This document shows positions 42,548 through 50,520 of a DNA stretch of 64,000 nt, one piece after another; position 1 is the first letter of the stretch; each line of letters starts with the position of its first letter. The translations under genes were made by a program, and so were the position numbers. The notes below the pieces were generated by a model that was given only the letters and a program-made list of their open reading frames with translations, was not told where the DNA came from and did not search any database. The DNA comes from Paenibacillus foliorum (GTDB lineage Bacteria > Bacillota > Bacilli > Paenibacillales > NBRC-103111), in the NCBI RefSeq assembly GCF_013141765.1, contig NZ_WHOD01000121.1, forward strand, positions 119,498-183,497, given 5' to 3'.

Positions 42548-43357
42548 CTATTGACGAATATGCCTCCATGCAATAAAACGTTTCTCCAGTTTGGAAACTG
42601 CCCAGTTAGCTGCCAAAGCCGTAACCGATAAGAGAACCATGCCCGCAAATACCCCGGTTGTGTTGAAAGCACCCTGGGCTTGAGCGATAAGAAAACCAAG
42701 TCCCTTAGTAGATCCAATAAATTCGCCAACAACCGCGCCTACGAGTGCAAAGCCGAAGCTGGAATGCAAGCTGGATAAAATCCAGGTTAACGCCGAAGGG
42801 AGAATGACGTGCTGAGCCAGCTGTCTCTTGTTAGCTCCAAGCAAACGCGCATTATTCAGCAAATTTTTGTCCACTTCACGTACGCCCTGAAAAGCGTTGA
42901 AAAATACGATGAAAAAGGTAAGCGTTACGCCGAGAGCGATTTTCGAAGGCATGCCAAGTCCGAACCAGATGATAAAAATCGGCGCCAGCACAACCCTTGG
43001 AAGCGCATTCAACATTTGGATATATGGCCCGAAAATAACCGAGAGGATATCGTTTCTGCCTAAGGCATAGCCGGCGATCACTCCCAACAGCACTCCTACA
43101 ATAAATGCAATAATGGTTTCCTCAAAAGTAACGACAAAATGTACATAAATAGGACCTTGGCTCGTGCCGCTTATAAACCACTCCACAATTTGCTTAAGAA
43201 TGGAGTAAGGACTGGAGAAAAAGAAGGGATCGATGATTTTCTTAACCGATAAAATTTCCCAGGAGCCGAATATGGCAATGAAAACAATAATTTGCAAAGC
43301 CAAATTTCGCATTTTTATCTTTGCTGCTTTGGCTCTCATTTCCTTTTTCCGAGACAT
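42548..43357 (-). CDS. ABC permease, SsuC/TauC-type
   Basis: A 269-residue permease with six membrane segments. ATG 43357 (MSRKKEMRAK) has AGGA upstream; the ATG at 43396 would overlap the ATPase gene and lacks a ribosome site. The ATPase-contact loop is in NNARLLGANKRQLAQHVILP. Order ATPase-permease-binding protein and close spacing show one operon. Confidence 0.9.
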   Translation of the reverse strand: MSRKKEMRAKAAKIKMRNLALQIIVFIAIFGSWEILSVKKIIDPFFFSSPYSILKQIVEWFISGTSQGPIYVHFVVTFEETIIAFIVGVLLGVIAGYALGRNDILSVIFGPYIQMLNALPRVVLAPIFIIWFGLGMPSKIALGVTLTFFIVFFNAFQGVREVDKNLLNNARLLGANKRQLAQHVILPSALTWILSSLHSSFGFALVGAVVGEFIGSTKGLGFLIAQAQGAFNTTGVFAGMVLLSVTALAANWAVSKLEKRFIAWRHIRQ

Positions 43358-43373
43358 AATCTCTTCCTGCGAA

Positions 43374-44201
43374 TTAAGCATGGTTTGCGCTTGCATAACT
43401 TGCCATCACCTCATCCCTTAAATCATTCCAAATTTGCTCATGCAGCTCCGCGAACTGTCGGTCAAAACGAATTTCCGCCACATTTCTCGGCCGATCCAGG
43501 TTAATTTTGTAATCTCCCTTGATGGTTGCGCCGGGGCCCGCGGTTAGTACAATAACACGGTCGCTCAGAGCAATCGCTTCCTCCAGATCATGCGTAATAA
43601 AAAAAACCGATGCAGACGTTTCTTCCCAAATTTTCAGAAGCTCGTTTTCCATCAAATGCCGTGTATGCACGTCAAGCGCAGAAAATGATTCGTCCATGAG
43701 CAATATCTCCGGTTGGGTGATCAAGCATTGCGCCAAAGCAACACGCTTTCTCATTCCGCCTGAGAGCTGATGAGGATAATGGCCTTCGAAGCCTTTCAGC
43801 CCCACCTTCTCGATCCATCGTCTTGCCTCCTGATAAGCCTCGTTTTTGTGCATACCCTTTAGCCTTAAGCCGAGCGACACATTGTCAATGACCGTTTTCC
43901 ATGGAAATGCGTTCTCCGTTTGAAATACACAAGCAGCATGACGATTAATCCCTTCCAGCTGCTCTCCATGAATTCGAACTTTCCCAAGCGATGGCTTCTC
44001 AAAACCGGCAATCAGGCTTAACGTCGTTGATTTTCCACATCCCGTTGGCCCGACAATAGAACAGAACTCACCCTTTTGCACACGAAGATTAATATTGCTT
44101 AGAACGGTGTGAACCTCGCCCGAAGGCTTTAGAAACTCTTTAGTGACCCCTTGCAGATCAATCATTGGCTTATCGGTCAACGGTGAGCCCATTTGATTCA
44201 T
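43374..44201 (-). CDS. ABC ATPase, SsuB/TauB-type
   Basis: A 275-residue ATPase. ATG 44201 (MNQMGSPL) has AAAGGAG upstream. Walker A GPTGCGKST, signature LSGGMRKRVALAQCL, Walker B ILLMDESFSALD, switch His in FFITHDLEEA. First gene of the importer operon, transcribed divergently from the sensor kinase; a cre-like site overlaps its predicted start region. Confidence 0.9.
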   Translation of the reverse strand: MNQMGSPLTDKPMIDLQGVTKEFLKPSGEVHTVLSNINLRVQKGEFCSIVGPTGCGKSTTLSLIAGFEKPSLGKVRIHGEQLEGINRHAACVFQTENAFPWKTVIDNVSLGLRLKGMHKNEAYQEARRWIEKVGLKGFEGHYPHQLSGGMRKRVALAQCLITQPEILLMDESFSALDVHTRHLMENELLKIWEETSASVFFITHDLEEAIALSDRVIVLTAGPGATIKGDYKINLDRPRNVAEIRFDRQFAELHEQIWNDLRDEVMASYASANHA

Positions 44202-44228
44202 TATGGTGTCTCCTTTGCAGATGTGTAA

Positions 44229-44255
44229 TGGTAGCGCTTGCAACAAATCATAATA
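44229..44255 (-). promoter_or_regulatory. -10 box and cre-like site of the importer operon
   Basis: On the minus strand a -10 box TATTAT (44250-44255) is followed at about +1 to +14 by a cre-like site, TGCAAGCGCTACCA (44229-44242), a position suited to CcpA repression. No good -35 is seen, consistent with activator dependence on the adjacent response regulator (inference). Confidence 0.4.
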
Positions 44256-44430
44256 CATCCCGTTTGGATTTGAAATATTTTAGCTATATTATGAATATTG
44301 ACGGTTTTTAACTATTTTGGCGATATTGTTAACGCGATGGAAAGCATTTATGTCTTTACGTCTATCCGCCATACCCATTAAACTAATGTTATGATTTCCG
44401 TTTTTATATTCTGCAGAGGGAGCCGCGTTT

Positions 44431-46026
44431 ATGAGCCGTTTCAGGAAAATGACGCTTAGAAGTAAAATTAATGCGCTGGTTACCTTAAATATTTTGTTTG
44501 TGCTAATCCTGGTCATTTCCGCCATGTTCTATATTGTCGTGGACAAACAATTTAAGGAAACGGGCGAGCAGGCGTTGGGGGTAGCCAAAACCGTAGCCGG
44601 ACTTCCGCAAATTGTGGAAGCGTTCGAACAAGCCAATCCTTCGTTGACAATCCAGCCGATCACAGAGCAAATATGGAAAAATGTCGGGGCCGATGTAATT
44701 GTCGTTAGTAATATGAACTTGATCCGATACAGCCACTCCAACCCTGCCGAGATTGGCAAGCATATGGTCGGAGACGATAATGAAGCGGTTTTAAAGGGTC
44801 GTGAAAGCATTACTCAAGCCAAAGGGAGTCTTGGCTACTCCGTTCGAGGAAAAGCCCCTATCTTTGATGGCAACCATAAGCAAATCGGTCTCGTATCCGT
44901 CGTTTTTTTGCTTGACAGCGTTTGGAGCCAATTATTTGTTTTGTTTGAAAAAGTACTGGTCATTGGAGCAGCCGCTCTCATCTTCGGCCTGATCGGCGCT
45001 TACCTGTTATCCGGTCATATCAAAAAGCAGATTTTTAATATGGAGCCTCATGAAATCGCTTTCGTAACCCAAGAGCAATCCGCTATTCTGGATGCGATTT
45101 GCGAAGGGATTATCGCCGTCAACAAGGAAGGAAACATCGTAACCTGCAATCGGGAAGCTAAAAAAATGCTGGGCAAGGAAGACAATGGACTGATCGGCAA
45201 GCATATTTCCGACATCATCCCGATAACCCGATTACCTGAGGTGCTTGAAAATGGGATTTCACAGAGAGATCAGCCTACCATCATCGGCAATACGCTTGTT
45301 ATCGCTAACCGCGTTCCGGTTACCTTGTCCGGGCGAGTGATCGGTGCGGTAAGCACCTTCCGGGATAAAATGCAGCTGGAGCAAATTGATGAGCGGCTTG
45401 CTGACATTGGCAGGTACGTAGATACCTTGCGAAGCCAAAGACATGAGTTTATGAACAAGCTGCATTTAATTGCCGGTCTGATCCAAATATCCGAGTATGA
45501 TCAAGCTAAAGCGGTTATTCATCAAATCAACGAGGAACATCAGGACGCCATCCACTTTTATTTAGCCAGAATTCGGGATTCAGCCGTTGTCGGGATTTTA
45601 ATCGGTAAAACTCATCGGGCGAGAGAACTCGGGATACAGCTGCTCGTCAGTCCGGAATCGTATATACCTGAAAAGTGCCCGCATCGCGAAATTATCGTTA
45701 CCATTTTGGGGAATACAATAGAAAACTCTTTTGAAGCGATCCAGATGTCCTCGATCAAAATACAATCACCAACAGTAACGGTATTTCTCAAAGAGGAAGA
45801 TGACGATCTGCTTATACATGTGAAGGACAACGGCCCCGGTGTCGATCCGGCTATTAAAGATACACTTTTCAACGATGGGACAACAACAAAAGGAGAAGGA
45901 CGCGGGTTTGGGCTGGCCTATGTATTCCGGTTAGTATCGAATCAGGGTGGGTTTCTCACCTGCGACAGCTCCTCGGACGGAACGATGATTCGCATAAGCT
46001 TGCCGATTAGGAGGAATGTACAATGA
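44431..46026 (+). CDS. CitA/DcuS-type sensor histidine kinase
   Basis: A 531-residue membrane sensor. TM1 at about 14-36, an extracytoplasmic PDC/sCache domain of ~130 residues, TM2 at about 170-195, a cytoplasmic PAS domain (about 210-310), then the kinase: H-box RSQRHEFMNKLHLIAGLIQ (His about 336), N-box NTIENSFEA, and ATP lid DNGPGVD and GRGFGLAY. CitA and DcuS sense citrate and C4-dicarboxylates directly. It is divergent from the importer operon, and its stop overlaps the response regulator start by 4 nt (ATGA). The ligand is probably the imported tricarboxylate. Confidence 0.92.
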   Translation: MSRFRKMTLRSKINALVTLNILFVLILVISAMFYIVVDKQFKETGEQALGVAKTVAGLPQIVEAFEQANPSLTIQPITEQIWKNVGADVIVVSNMNLIRYSHSNPAEIGKHMVGDDNEAVLKGRESITQAKGSLGYSVRGKAPIFDGNHKQIGLVSVVFLLDSVWSQLFVLFEKVLVIGAAALIFGLIGAYLLSGHIKKQIFNMEPHEIAFVTQEQSAILDAICEGIIAVNKEGNIVTCNREAKKMLGKEDNGLIGKHISDIIPITRLPEVLENGISQRDQPTIIGNTLVIANRVPVTLSGRVIGAVSTFRDKMQLEQIDERLADIGRYVDTLRSQRHEFMNKLHLIAGLIQISEYDQAKAVIHQINEEHQDAIHFYLARIRDSAVVGILIGKTHRARELGIQLLVSPESYIPEKCPHREIIVTILGNTIENSFEAIQMSSIKIQSPTVTVFLKEEDDDLLIHVKDNGPGVDPAIKDTLFNDGTTTKGEGRGFGLAYVFRLVSNQGGFLTCDSSSDGTMIRISLPIRRNVQ

Positions 46027-46724
46027 AGCAACCCAATCTGCCAGTCTTGGTCATCGATGACGACTTTATGATCGCCAAAGTACATGCCAGCTATATTGAG
46101 CAGCAGGAAGGCTACGAGCTCGCGGGAATTGCCGGCAATTACGAACAAACAATGGAGCTGGCCAGAAGGCTGAAGCCGGAGCTGCTCGTCCTCGACGTCT
46201 ATTTGCCCGACCGCTCAGGCATTGAGGTATTAAGAGCCCTCCGGTCTGAAAAAATTTCTTGCGATGTGATACTAATTACCGCCGCCAAGGAAATTGATAT
46301 TATTGAGGAAGCGTTTCAACTGGGGATTTTTGATTATTTGATAAAACCATTTGACCTCGATTTATTGAAGGGAACATTAGAGAAATACAGATTATTTAAA
46401 AATCATTTGCTATCCCCTGCCAAACCGGATCAACAATTTGTGGAAGGGTTAAAAAAGTTCAGATCCGCCAAGCCGATGACCGCACAGCAGCAGCAAAAAG
46501 GAATCGATCTGAGAACATTAGAACGAATCAAGCAATGCATGATGCAAACCGAGAATCCGTGCAGCGCTGAGCAAATTGCTCATTTATCCGGAGTCAGCCG
46601 CTCGACAGCGCGCTCTTACTTAGAATATTTAATTGAACATGGAATAGCGAATGAGTTCCTGCAATACGGGACGGTTGGTCGACCCCAACGATTATTTGGC
46701 CTTATCCGCCCTGGTGCTCATTGA
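46023..46724 (+). CDS. CitB/DcuR-type response regulator
   Basis: A 233-residue regulator. The receiver has acidic residues VIDDD near the N-terminus, the phospho-Asp in LLVLDVYLPD (about residue 59) and the Lys in YLIKPFD. The C-terminal HTH reads CSAEQIAHLSGVSRSTARSY and ends VGRPQRLF, as in the CitB/DcuR/MaeR group. It is coupled to the kinase. It likely activates the divergent importer and perhaps the prp genes. Confidence 0.92.
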   Translation: MKQPNLPVLVIDDDFMIAKVHASYIEQQEGYELAGIAGNYEQTMELARRLKPELLVLDVYLPDRSGIEVLRALRSEKISCDVILITAAKEIDIIEEAFQLGIFDYLIKPFDLDLLKGTLEKYRLFKNHLLSPAKPDQQFVEGLKKFRSAKPMTAQQQQKGIDLRTLERIKQCMMQTENPCSAEQIAHLSGVSRSTARSYLEYLIEHGIANEFLQYGTVGRPQRLFGLIRPGAH

Positions 46725-46865
46725 AGTGTACACTCCCTACTCAACTAGGTTGTCAATAAAAAGTGCTTGCTTTTTTAAAGCAAAATCGTAAAATTACAAA
46801 ATGAAGCATGCATTAATAAGGTACAACCTCTGCACCTTCTTTTATGATTGTTAAGGGAGGATTTT

Positions 46866-47633
46866 ATGAATAATCGATACCACGTGCCCGCGATAGATCG
46901 GGCATTTCGAATTATTGAATGCCTTGCCGGGTCAGACGGCCCAGAACGGCTCTCCGATTTAAGTGCCGATTTGAAAATTCCGAAAACAACGGCGCTTATG
47001 ATTCTGATAACTCTGGAAAACCTCGGATATGTTTTAAAAACAGAGGATGGCAAATACCAATTATCAACGAAGCTGCTTGAACTCGGGTCGAAAGGTCTCA
47101 GTTTGAAAGAGCTTGCCCAGAGCCATCTCGAAAGACTCGCTGAAGATGTGAAGTTAACTGTGCACTTAAGCGCACTGCAGGATGACGAGAATGTAATCAT
47201 CAGTAAAGTCAATGGTCCCGGGTTCATCCAGTTTTCGACTTTCGAAGGAAAACGTCAGGCGTTTCATGCCACGAGCTCGGGTAAAGCGATACTTGCTTAT
47301 TTGAGCTCTGAAAAACTAGGAGCGTTATTTCCCGACAAACAATTTCAATCATTTACATCGAACACCATTAACAATATAGCAACTTTAAATAAAGAGCTTA
47401 TCACCGTCCGTGAACAAGGTTACGCCATTGAAGACCAAGAAGAAGAAATGGGAGTGCGTTGCGTAGGTGCGCCGATTTTTAACGCATCAGGGAGTATAGT
47501 CGGGGCCGTGAGTGTAACGGGAATCATTTCCGAGCTTCCGACAGATTCCATACACTCCATTGCGATGAAGGTAAAGAAAACGGGAGATTTCATTGCAAGC
47601 AAATTGGGCTACTCACAAAAATTGAAGGAATAA
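46866..47633 (+). CDS. IclR-family regulator (first copy)
   Basis: A 255-residue regulator. ATG 46866 (MNNRYHV) has GGGAGG upstream. The winged HTH (RLSDLSADLKIPKTTALMIL) and effector domain (KRQAFHATSSGKAILAYLS; MGVRCVGAPIF; GAVSVTGI) are complete. It stands upstream of the TRAP operon with its own terminator between, and probably represses it through the 27-bp dyad at 47910-47936 (inference). It resembles the second IclR protein at 62924. Confidence 0.92.
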   Translation: MNNRYHVPAIDRAFRIIECLAGSDGPERLSDLSADLKIPKTTALMILITLENLGYVLKTEDGKYQLSTKLLELGSKGLSLKELAQSHLERLAEDVKLTVHLSALQDDENVIISKVNGPGFIQFSTFEGKRQAFHATSSGKAILAYLSSEKLGALFPDKQFQSFTSNTINNIATLNKELITVREQGYAIEDQEEEMGVRCVGAPIFNASGSIVGAVSVTGIISELPTDSIHSIAMKVKKTGDFIASKLGYSQKLKE

Positions 47634-47764
47634 GAAAAGCTTCTGATCGAAGCCCTTTCGAGGAAGATACATTCGTGTCTTAGCGGTAGCTTTTCTTGCA
47701 ATATCAGAATTGTTCAGCTCCGCTGAAAACTTATAAAGTCTGATATTATAAAAAATGTATAAAC

Positions 47765-47805
47765 AGACTTGGCCCTATTCCAACCGGGCCAAGTCTATTT
47801 TATTT
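47765..47805 (+). terminator. Terminator after the first iclR gene
   Basis: AGACTTGGCCC (47765-47775), 10-nt loop, GGGCCAAGTCT (47786-47796), then ATTTTATTT: a perfect 11-bp stem with T-rich tail. Confidence 0.85.
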
Positions 47806-47879
47806 GGGTTGGAGGCGTGGTAGTTTAAAACGGGTCTTGAACAACTTCCCAATCTGTAATTATATATCGCATAAGTATG

Positions 47880-47936
47880 TTGACAGAAGCTGAATTGTTT
47901 TATAAAATCGTAATCACAAACATTGTTTGATATTAC
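47880..47936 (+). promoter_or_regulatory. Promoter and dyad operator of the RraA-TRAP operon
   Basis: TTGACA (47880-47885), 17-nt spacer and TAAAAT (47903-47908). The predicted start (about 47915) lies in a 27-bp dyad at 47910-47936: GTAAT-nn-CAAAC-ATT-GTTTG-nn-ATTAC, with 10 of 12 arm positions paired. The operator position over +1 implies repression, most simply by the adjacent IclR protein. Confidence 0.65.
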
Positions 47937-47968
47937 AAACCACTTTACTTATGGAAGGAGCTTGGAAC

Positions 47969-48161
47969 ATGTACGATGCAACTAGAACAGTATTGAAGAA
48001 ATTGGGTTTACCTACTGCGGATGAAAAGCATGTAATTGAGAGAAATCCAAGGCCGTGGTGATTACGACAGACAAATATGATAGCGCATACATTTAGAACC
48101 GGACGGCGACTTCTCGATTTTAAACCAAACCATTTTATTAGGAGGAAGATCAAATGACTAA
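47969..48161 (+). pseudogene. Decayed small reading frame before the second rraA-like gene
   Basis: ATG 47969 with GGAAGGAG upstream starts MYDATRTVLKKLGLPTADEK, which stops early (TGA, 48059). A neighbouring frame continues KAVVITTDKYDSAYI to a TAG, and a third frame continues LEPDGDFSILNQTILLGG to a TAA overlapping the next gene. Two frameshifts would join them to one ~64-residue protein. The start resembles that of the U32-like protein (FLSKMGLPDGD), which may be chance. Not recognised; it could also be a short leader peptide. Confidence 0.35.
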
Positions 48162-48813
48162 CCAAAACAAAATGTTCGAATTGATGAGACAAAACTTATA
48201 TTCAGCAGTAATTTGCGATACACTCGACGAATTGGGGTACTTCAATCAAGCTATGCGGGAAGACATACGACCGTTAGAATTGGGGGGAATCGTGATAGGG
48301 TATGCCAAAACCATTTTGGCAGCGGATGTTTATCATATACATGACAATCCCTATGAAAAAGAGATTGCTGCTATCGACAGTATAAAACCGGATGAAGTGG
48401 TAGTGGCAGGGACCAATCACTCCAAGCGAAATGGAATGTGGGGAGAGCTGCTGTCTACCGCTTCAAAGATGAGGGGGGCAAACGGCGCTATTATTGACGG
48501 ATTGATTCGGGATACTCAAAAAATTATTGAACTAGGTTTTCCCGTTTATTGCACCGGATTTAAGCCAGTGGATTCAAAGGGCAGAGGGATAGTAATCGAT
48601 TACGATTGTCCCGTCGAAGTAGGCGGTGTACTGGTTCATCCTGGAGACGTTATTTTCGGGGATGATGATGGAGTTGCGGTGATTCCTTTTGGAGTGTTTG
48701 AGGAAACTGTCAATAGAGCGCTAAGTAAAGTGGAAAGTGAAAATCATACTAGGCAGGAACTTCTGGATGGAAAGTTATTGAAGGATGTATACGAGAAATA
48801 CGGGGTTCTCTAG
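48154..48813 (+). CDS. RraA-like / HMG-aldolase family protein (second copy)
   Basis: A 219-residue protein of the same fold as the gene at 37283, with ICDTLDELGYFNQAMR at the start, NGAIIDGLIRDTQKI as the metal/substrate motif and GDVIFGDDDGVAVIP near the end. ATG 48154 has AGGAGGAAG upstream. First intact gene of the TRAP operon; 34 nt before dctP. A role as an aldolase or oxaloacetate-type decarboxylase for the imported acid is likely (inference). Confidence 0.85.
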   Translation: MTNQNKMFELMRQNLYSAVICDTLDELGYFNQAMREDIRPLELGGIVIGYAKTILAADVYHIHDNPYEKEIAAIDSIKPDEVVVAGTNHSKRNGMWGELLSTASKMRGANGAIIDGLIRDTQKIIELGFPVYCTGFKPVDSKGRGIVIDYDCPVEVGGVLVHPGDVIFGDDDGVAVIPFGVFEETVNRALSKVESENHTRQELLDGKLLKDVYEKYGVL

Positions 48814-48847
48814 AAGAAAAAATATGAGATTTTTCAGGAGGATTACT

Positions 48848-49909
48848 ATGAAAAAACAATATTTGGTCGTTTTTATCTTGATTCTTTTCCTGCTAAGTTC
48901 TTGTAGTAATAAAACAGGCTTGAAATCGACAGAGGAACAAAATAAAAACCAAGCCGATAACAAGAAGTCGAAAATAACCATTTCCCATGAAGTATCGGAA
49001 GACATGACCAAGCATACAATGTTTCAAAAATTTAAGGAGCTGGTTGAGAAAAATTCCAACGGGAAATTTGATGTAGAAATATTTCCCAATGCTCAATTAG
49101 GCGGGGACGATGAGGCGGTTGCGAGCACTCAACAAGGCAATATCACTATTTCCGCCCCTTCCGCTGCGCTTCTTGGAAACTTTTCACCTGCTCTGCAGGT
49201 GTTTGACCTGCCATTTATTTTTAAAGACTCCAAAACCGCACATCAAACGTTGGATGGAGATGTTGGCAGTAATCTCTTGAAAAAATTGGAGGATAAAGGA
49301 CTCGTAGGCCTAGGATTTTCCGAAAACGGATGGAGGCAATTGACAAATTCGAAAAAATCGATTACTTCTCCTGATCAGTTGAACGGATTAAAGATAAGGA
49401 CAATGAATTCTCCGATACATATCACCGCTTGGAAACAATTAGGCGCTAATGTTACTCCGATGTCTTTTACAGAAGTTTTCACGTCATTATCGCAAGGTAC
49501 GATCGATGGGCAGGAAAATCCGTTGCAGATCATATACAGTATGAAATTGTATGAAGTCAATAAATATGTTACTTTAACTGGTCACATTTACGACCCGGAG
49601 CCTATAATAATCAACAAAAAGTTTTTTGATTCTTTGTCTCCTCAGAATCAAAAAATCATTCAAGATGCCGCAAAAGAGGTAATTACTCTTGAAAGAACTT
49701 TAAATCAAAATTCTGAATCGGATATTCGGAAAAAATTGGGCGAAAAAGGAGCAGTCGTTGCTGACTTATCCCCTGAACAACGCCAGGTGTGGGTCGATAA
49801 GGTCAAACCTATTTACAAGCAATATGCCAATACTATTGGGAGTAATGATATCAAAGCCGTCTTGAAAGCGGCCGGGAACAGCACGTTGTTGGACTACATG
49901 AATCAGTAA
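48848..49909 (+). CDS. dctP: TRAP transporter substrate-binding lipoprotein DctP
   Basis: A 353-residue DctP-family protein. ATG 48848 has AGGAGG upstream. The lipobox LLSSC makes Cys 19 the lipid anchor, as usual in Gram-positives. The family core is visible: SVAFG-type spacing replaced by LGGDDEAVASTQQGNI, DLPFIFKDSKTAHQ, LKIRTMNSPIHITAWKQLGA, and TPMSFTEVFTSLSQGTIDGQ, whose Arg in LKIRTM binds the carboxylate of the ligand. Followed by a terminator hairpin before dctQ. Confidence 0.92.
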   Translation: MKKQYLVVFILILFLLSSCSNKTGLKSTEEQNKNQADNKKSKITISHEVSEDMTKHTMFQKFKELVEKNSNGKFDVEIFPNAQLGGDDEAVASTQQGNITISAPSAALLGNFSPALQVFDLPFIFKDSKTAHQTLDGDVGSNLLKKLEDKGLVGLGFSENGWRQLTNSKKSITSPDQLNGLKIRTMNSPIHITAWKQLGANVTPMSFTEVFTSLSQGTIDGQENPLQIIYSMKLYEVNKYVTLTGHIYDPEPIIINKKFFDSLSPQNQKIIQDAAKEVITLERTLNQNSESDIRKKLGEKGAVVADLSPEQRQVWVDKVKPIYKQYANTIGSNDIKAVLKAAGNSTLLDYMNQ

Positions 49910-49927
49910 AATATATGGTTTTTCTAT

Positions 49928-49958
49928 AAAGAAACTGACTTAGGTCCAGTTTCTTTTT
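49928..49958 (+). terminator. Terminator/attenuator between dctP and dctQ
   Basis: AAAGAAACTG (49928-49937) and CAGTTTCTTT (49947-49956), loop of 9, followed by TT. Partial stop here would give more binding protein than membrane subunits. Confidence 0.7.
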
Positions 49959-50001
49959 AGAAATTCCGATTTCCAGACCAAATCCCGCTTTTGGAGATGA
50001 T

Positions 50002-50496
50002 GTGGCTGTTATGATCAAAACTTTTTTTAATAATATCGAAACCTGGCTGGCTTCTTTTTTTCTGGTTTTGTTTTCGTCGTTAACGGTATTGCAAATATTA
50101 ACACGGTTTATTTTTAACGTGTCACTTACTTGGTCGGAAGAAATTTCCCGATACGCTTTTATATGGTTTGTTTATCTTAGTGCCAGTTACGCAGTTAAAA
50201 ATCGGACTCATGTTCGTTTTCAGTTTTTAGTGGATGCCGTGCCAACGAAACTGCAAAATGTTTTGAAGTTTTTGGCCTTGCTTTGCTGGCTCTCATTCCT
50301 GGTTTTTTTATTGATTTACAGTTCTAAAATTACGATCCAACTTTTTAATACGATGCAGTTGTCGCCGGCTAACCGTATTCCGATGTACATGATATACCTT
50401 GTACTTCCGATAGGATCATTTTTAATGACGATCAGGGTAATACAGCATATTGTTGATTTTTGGAGGAAAACCGTCAGAAGAAGTGCTGAAGAATAA
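50002..50496 (+). CDS. dctQ: TRAP transporter small permease DctQ
   Basis: A 164-residue protein with four membrane segments and the family motif WSEEISRYAFIWFVYLSASY. The start is GTG 50002 (GGAG 5 nt upstream) or ATG 50011. It pairs with DctM to scaffold the sodium-driven carrier. 24 nt before dctM. Confidence 0.9.
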   Translation: MAVMIKTFFNNIETWLASFFLVLFSSLTVLQILTRFIFNVSLTWSEEISRYAFIWFVYLSASYAVKNRTHVRFQFLVDAVPTKLQNVLKFLALLCWLSFLVFLLIYSSKITIQLFNTMQLSPANRIPMYMIYLVLPIGSFLMTIRVIQHIVDFWRKTVRRSAEE

Positions 50497-50520
50497 TATT
50501 TTTATAGGGGGGTGAAATCT

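Noticed and set aside
46760..46800. Hairpin TTGCTTT/AAAGCAA as terminator after the CitB-type gene
   Set aside because: Weak all-AT stem with no T-run on the plus strand.
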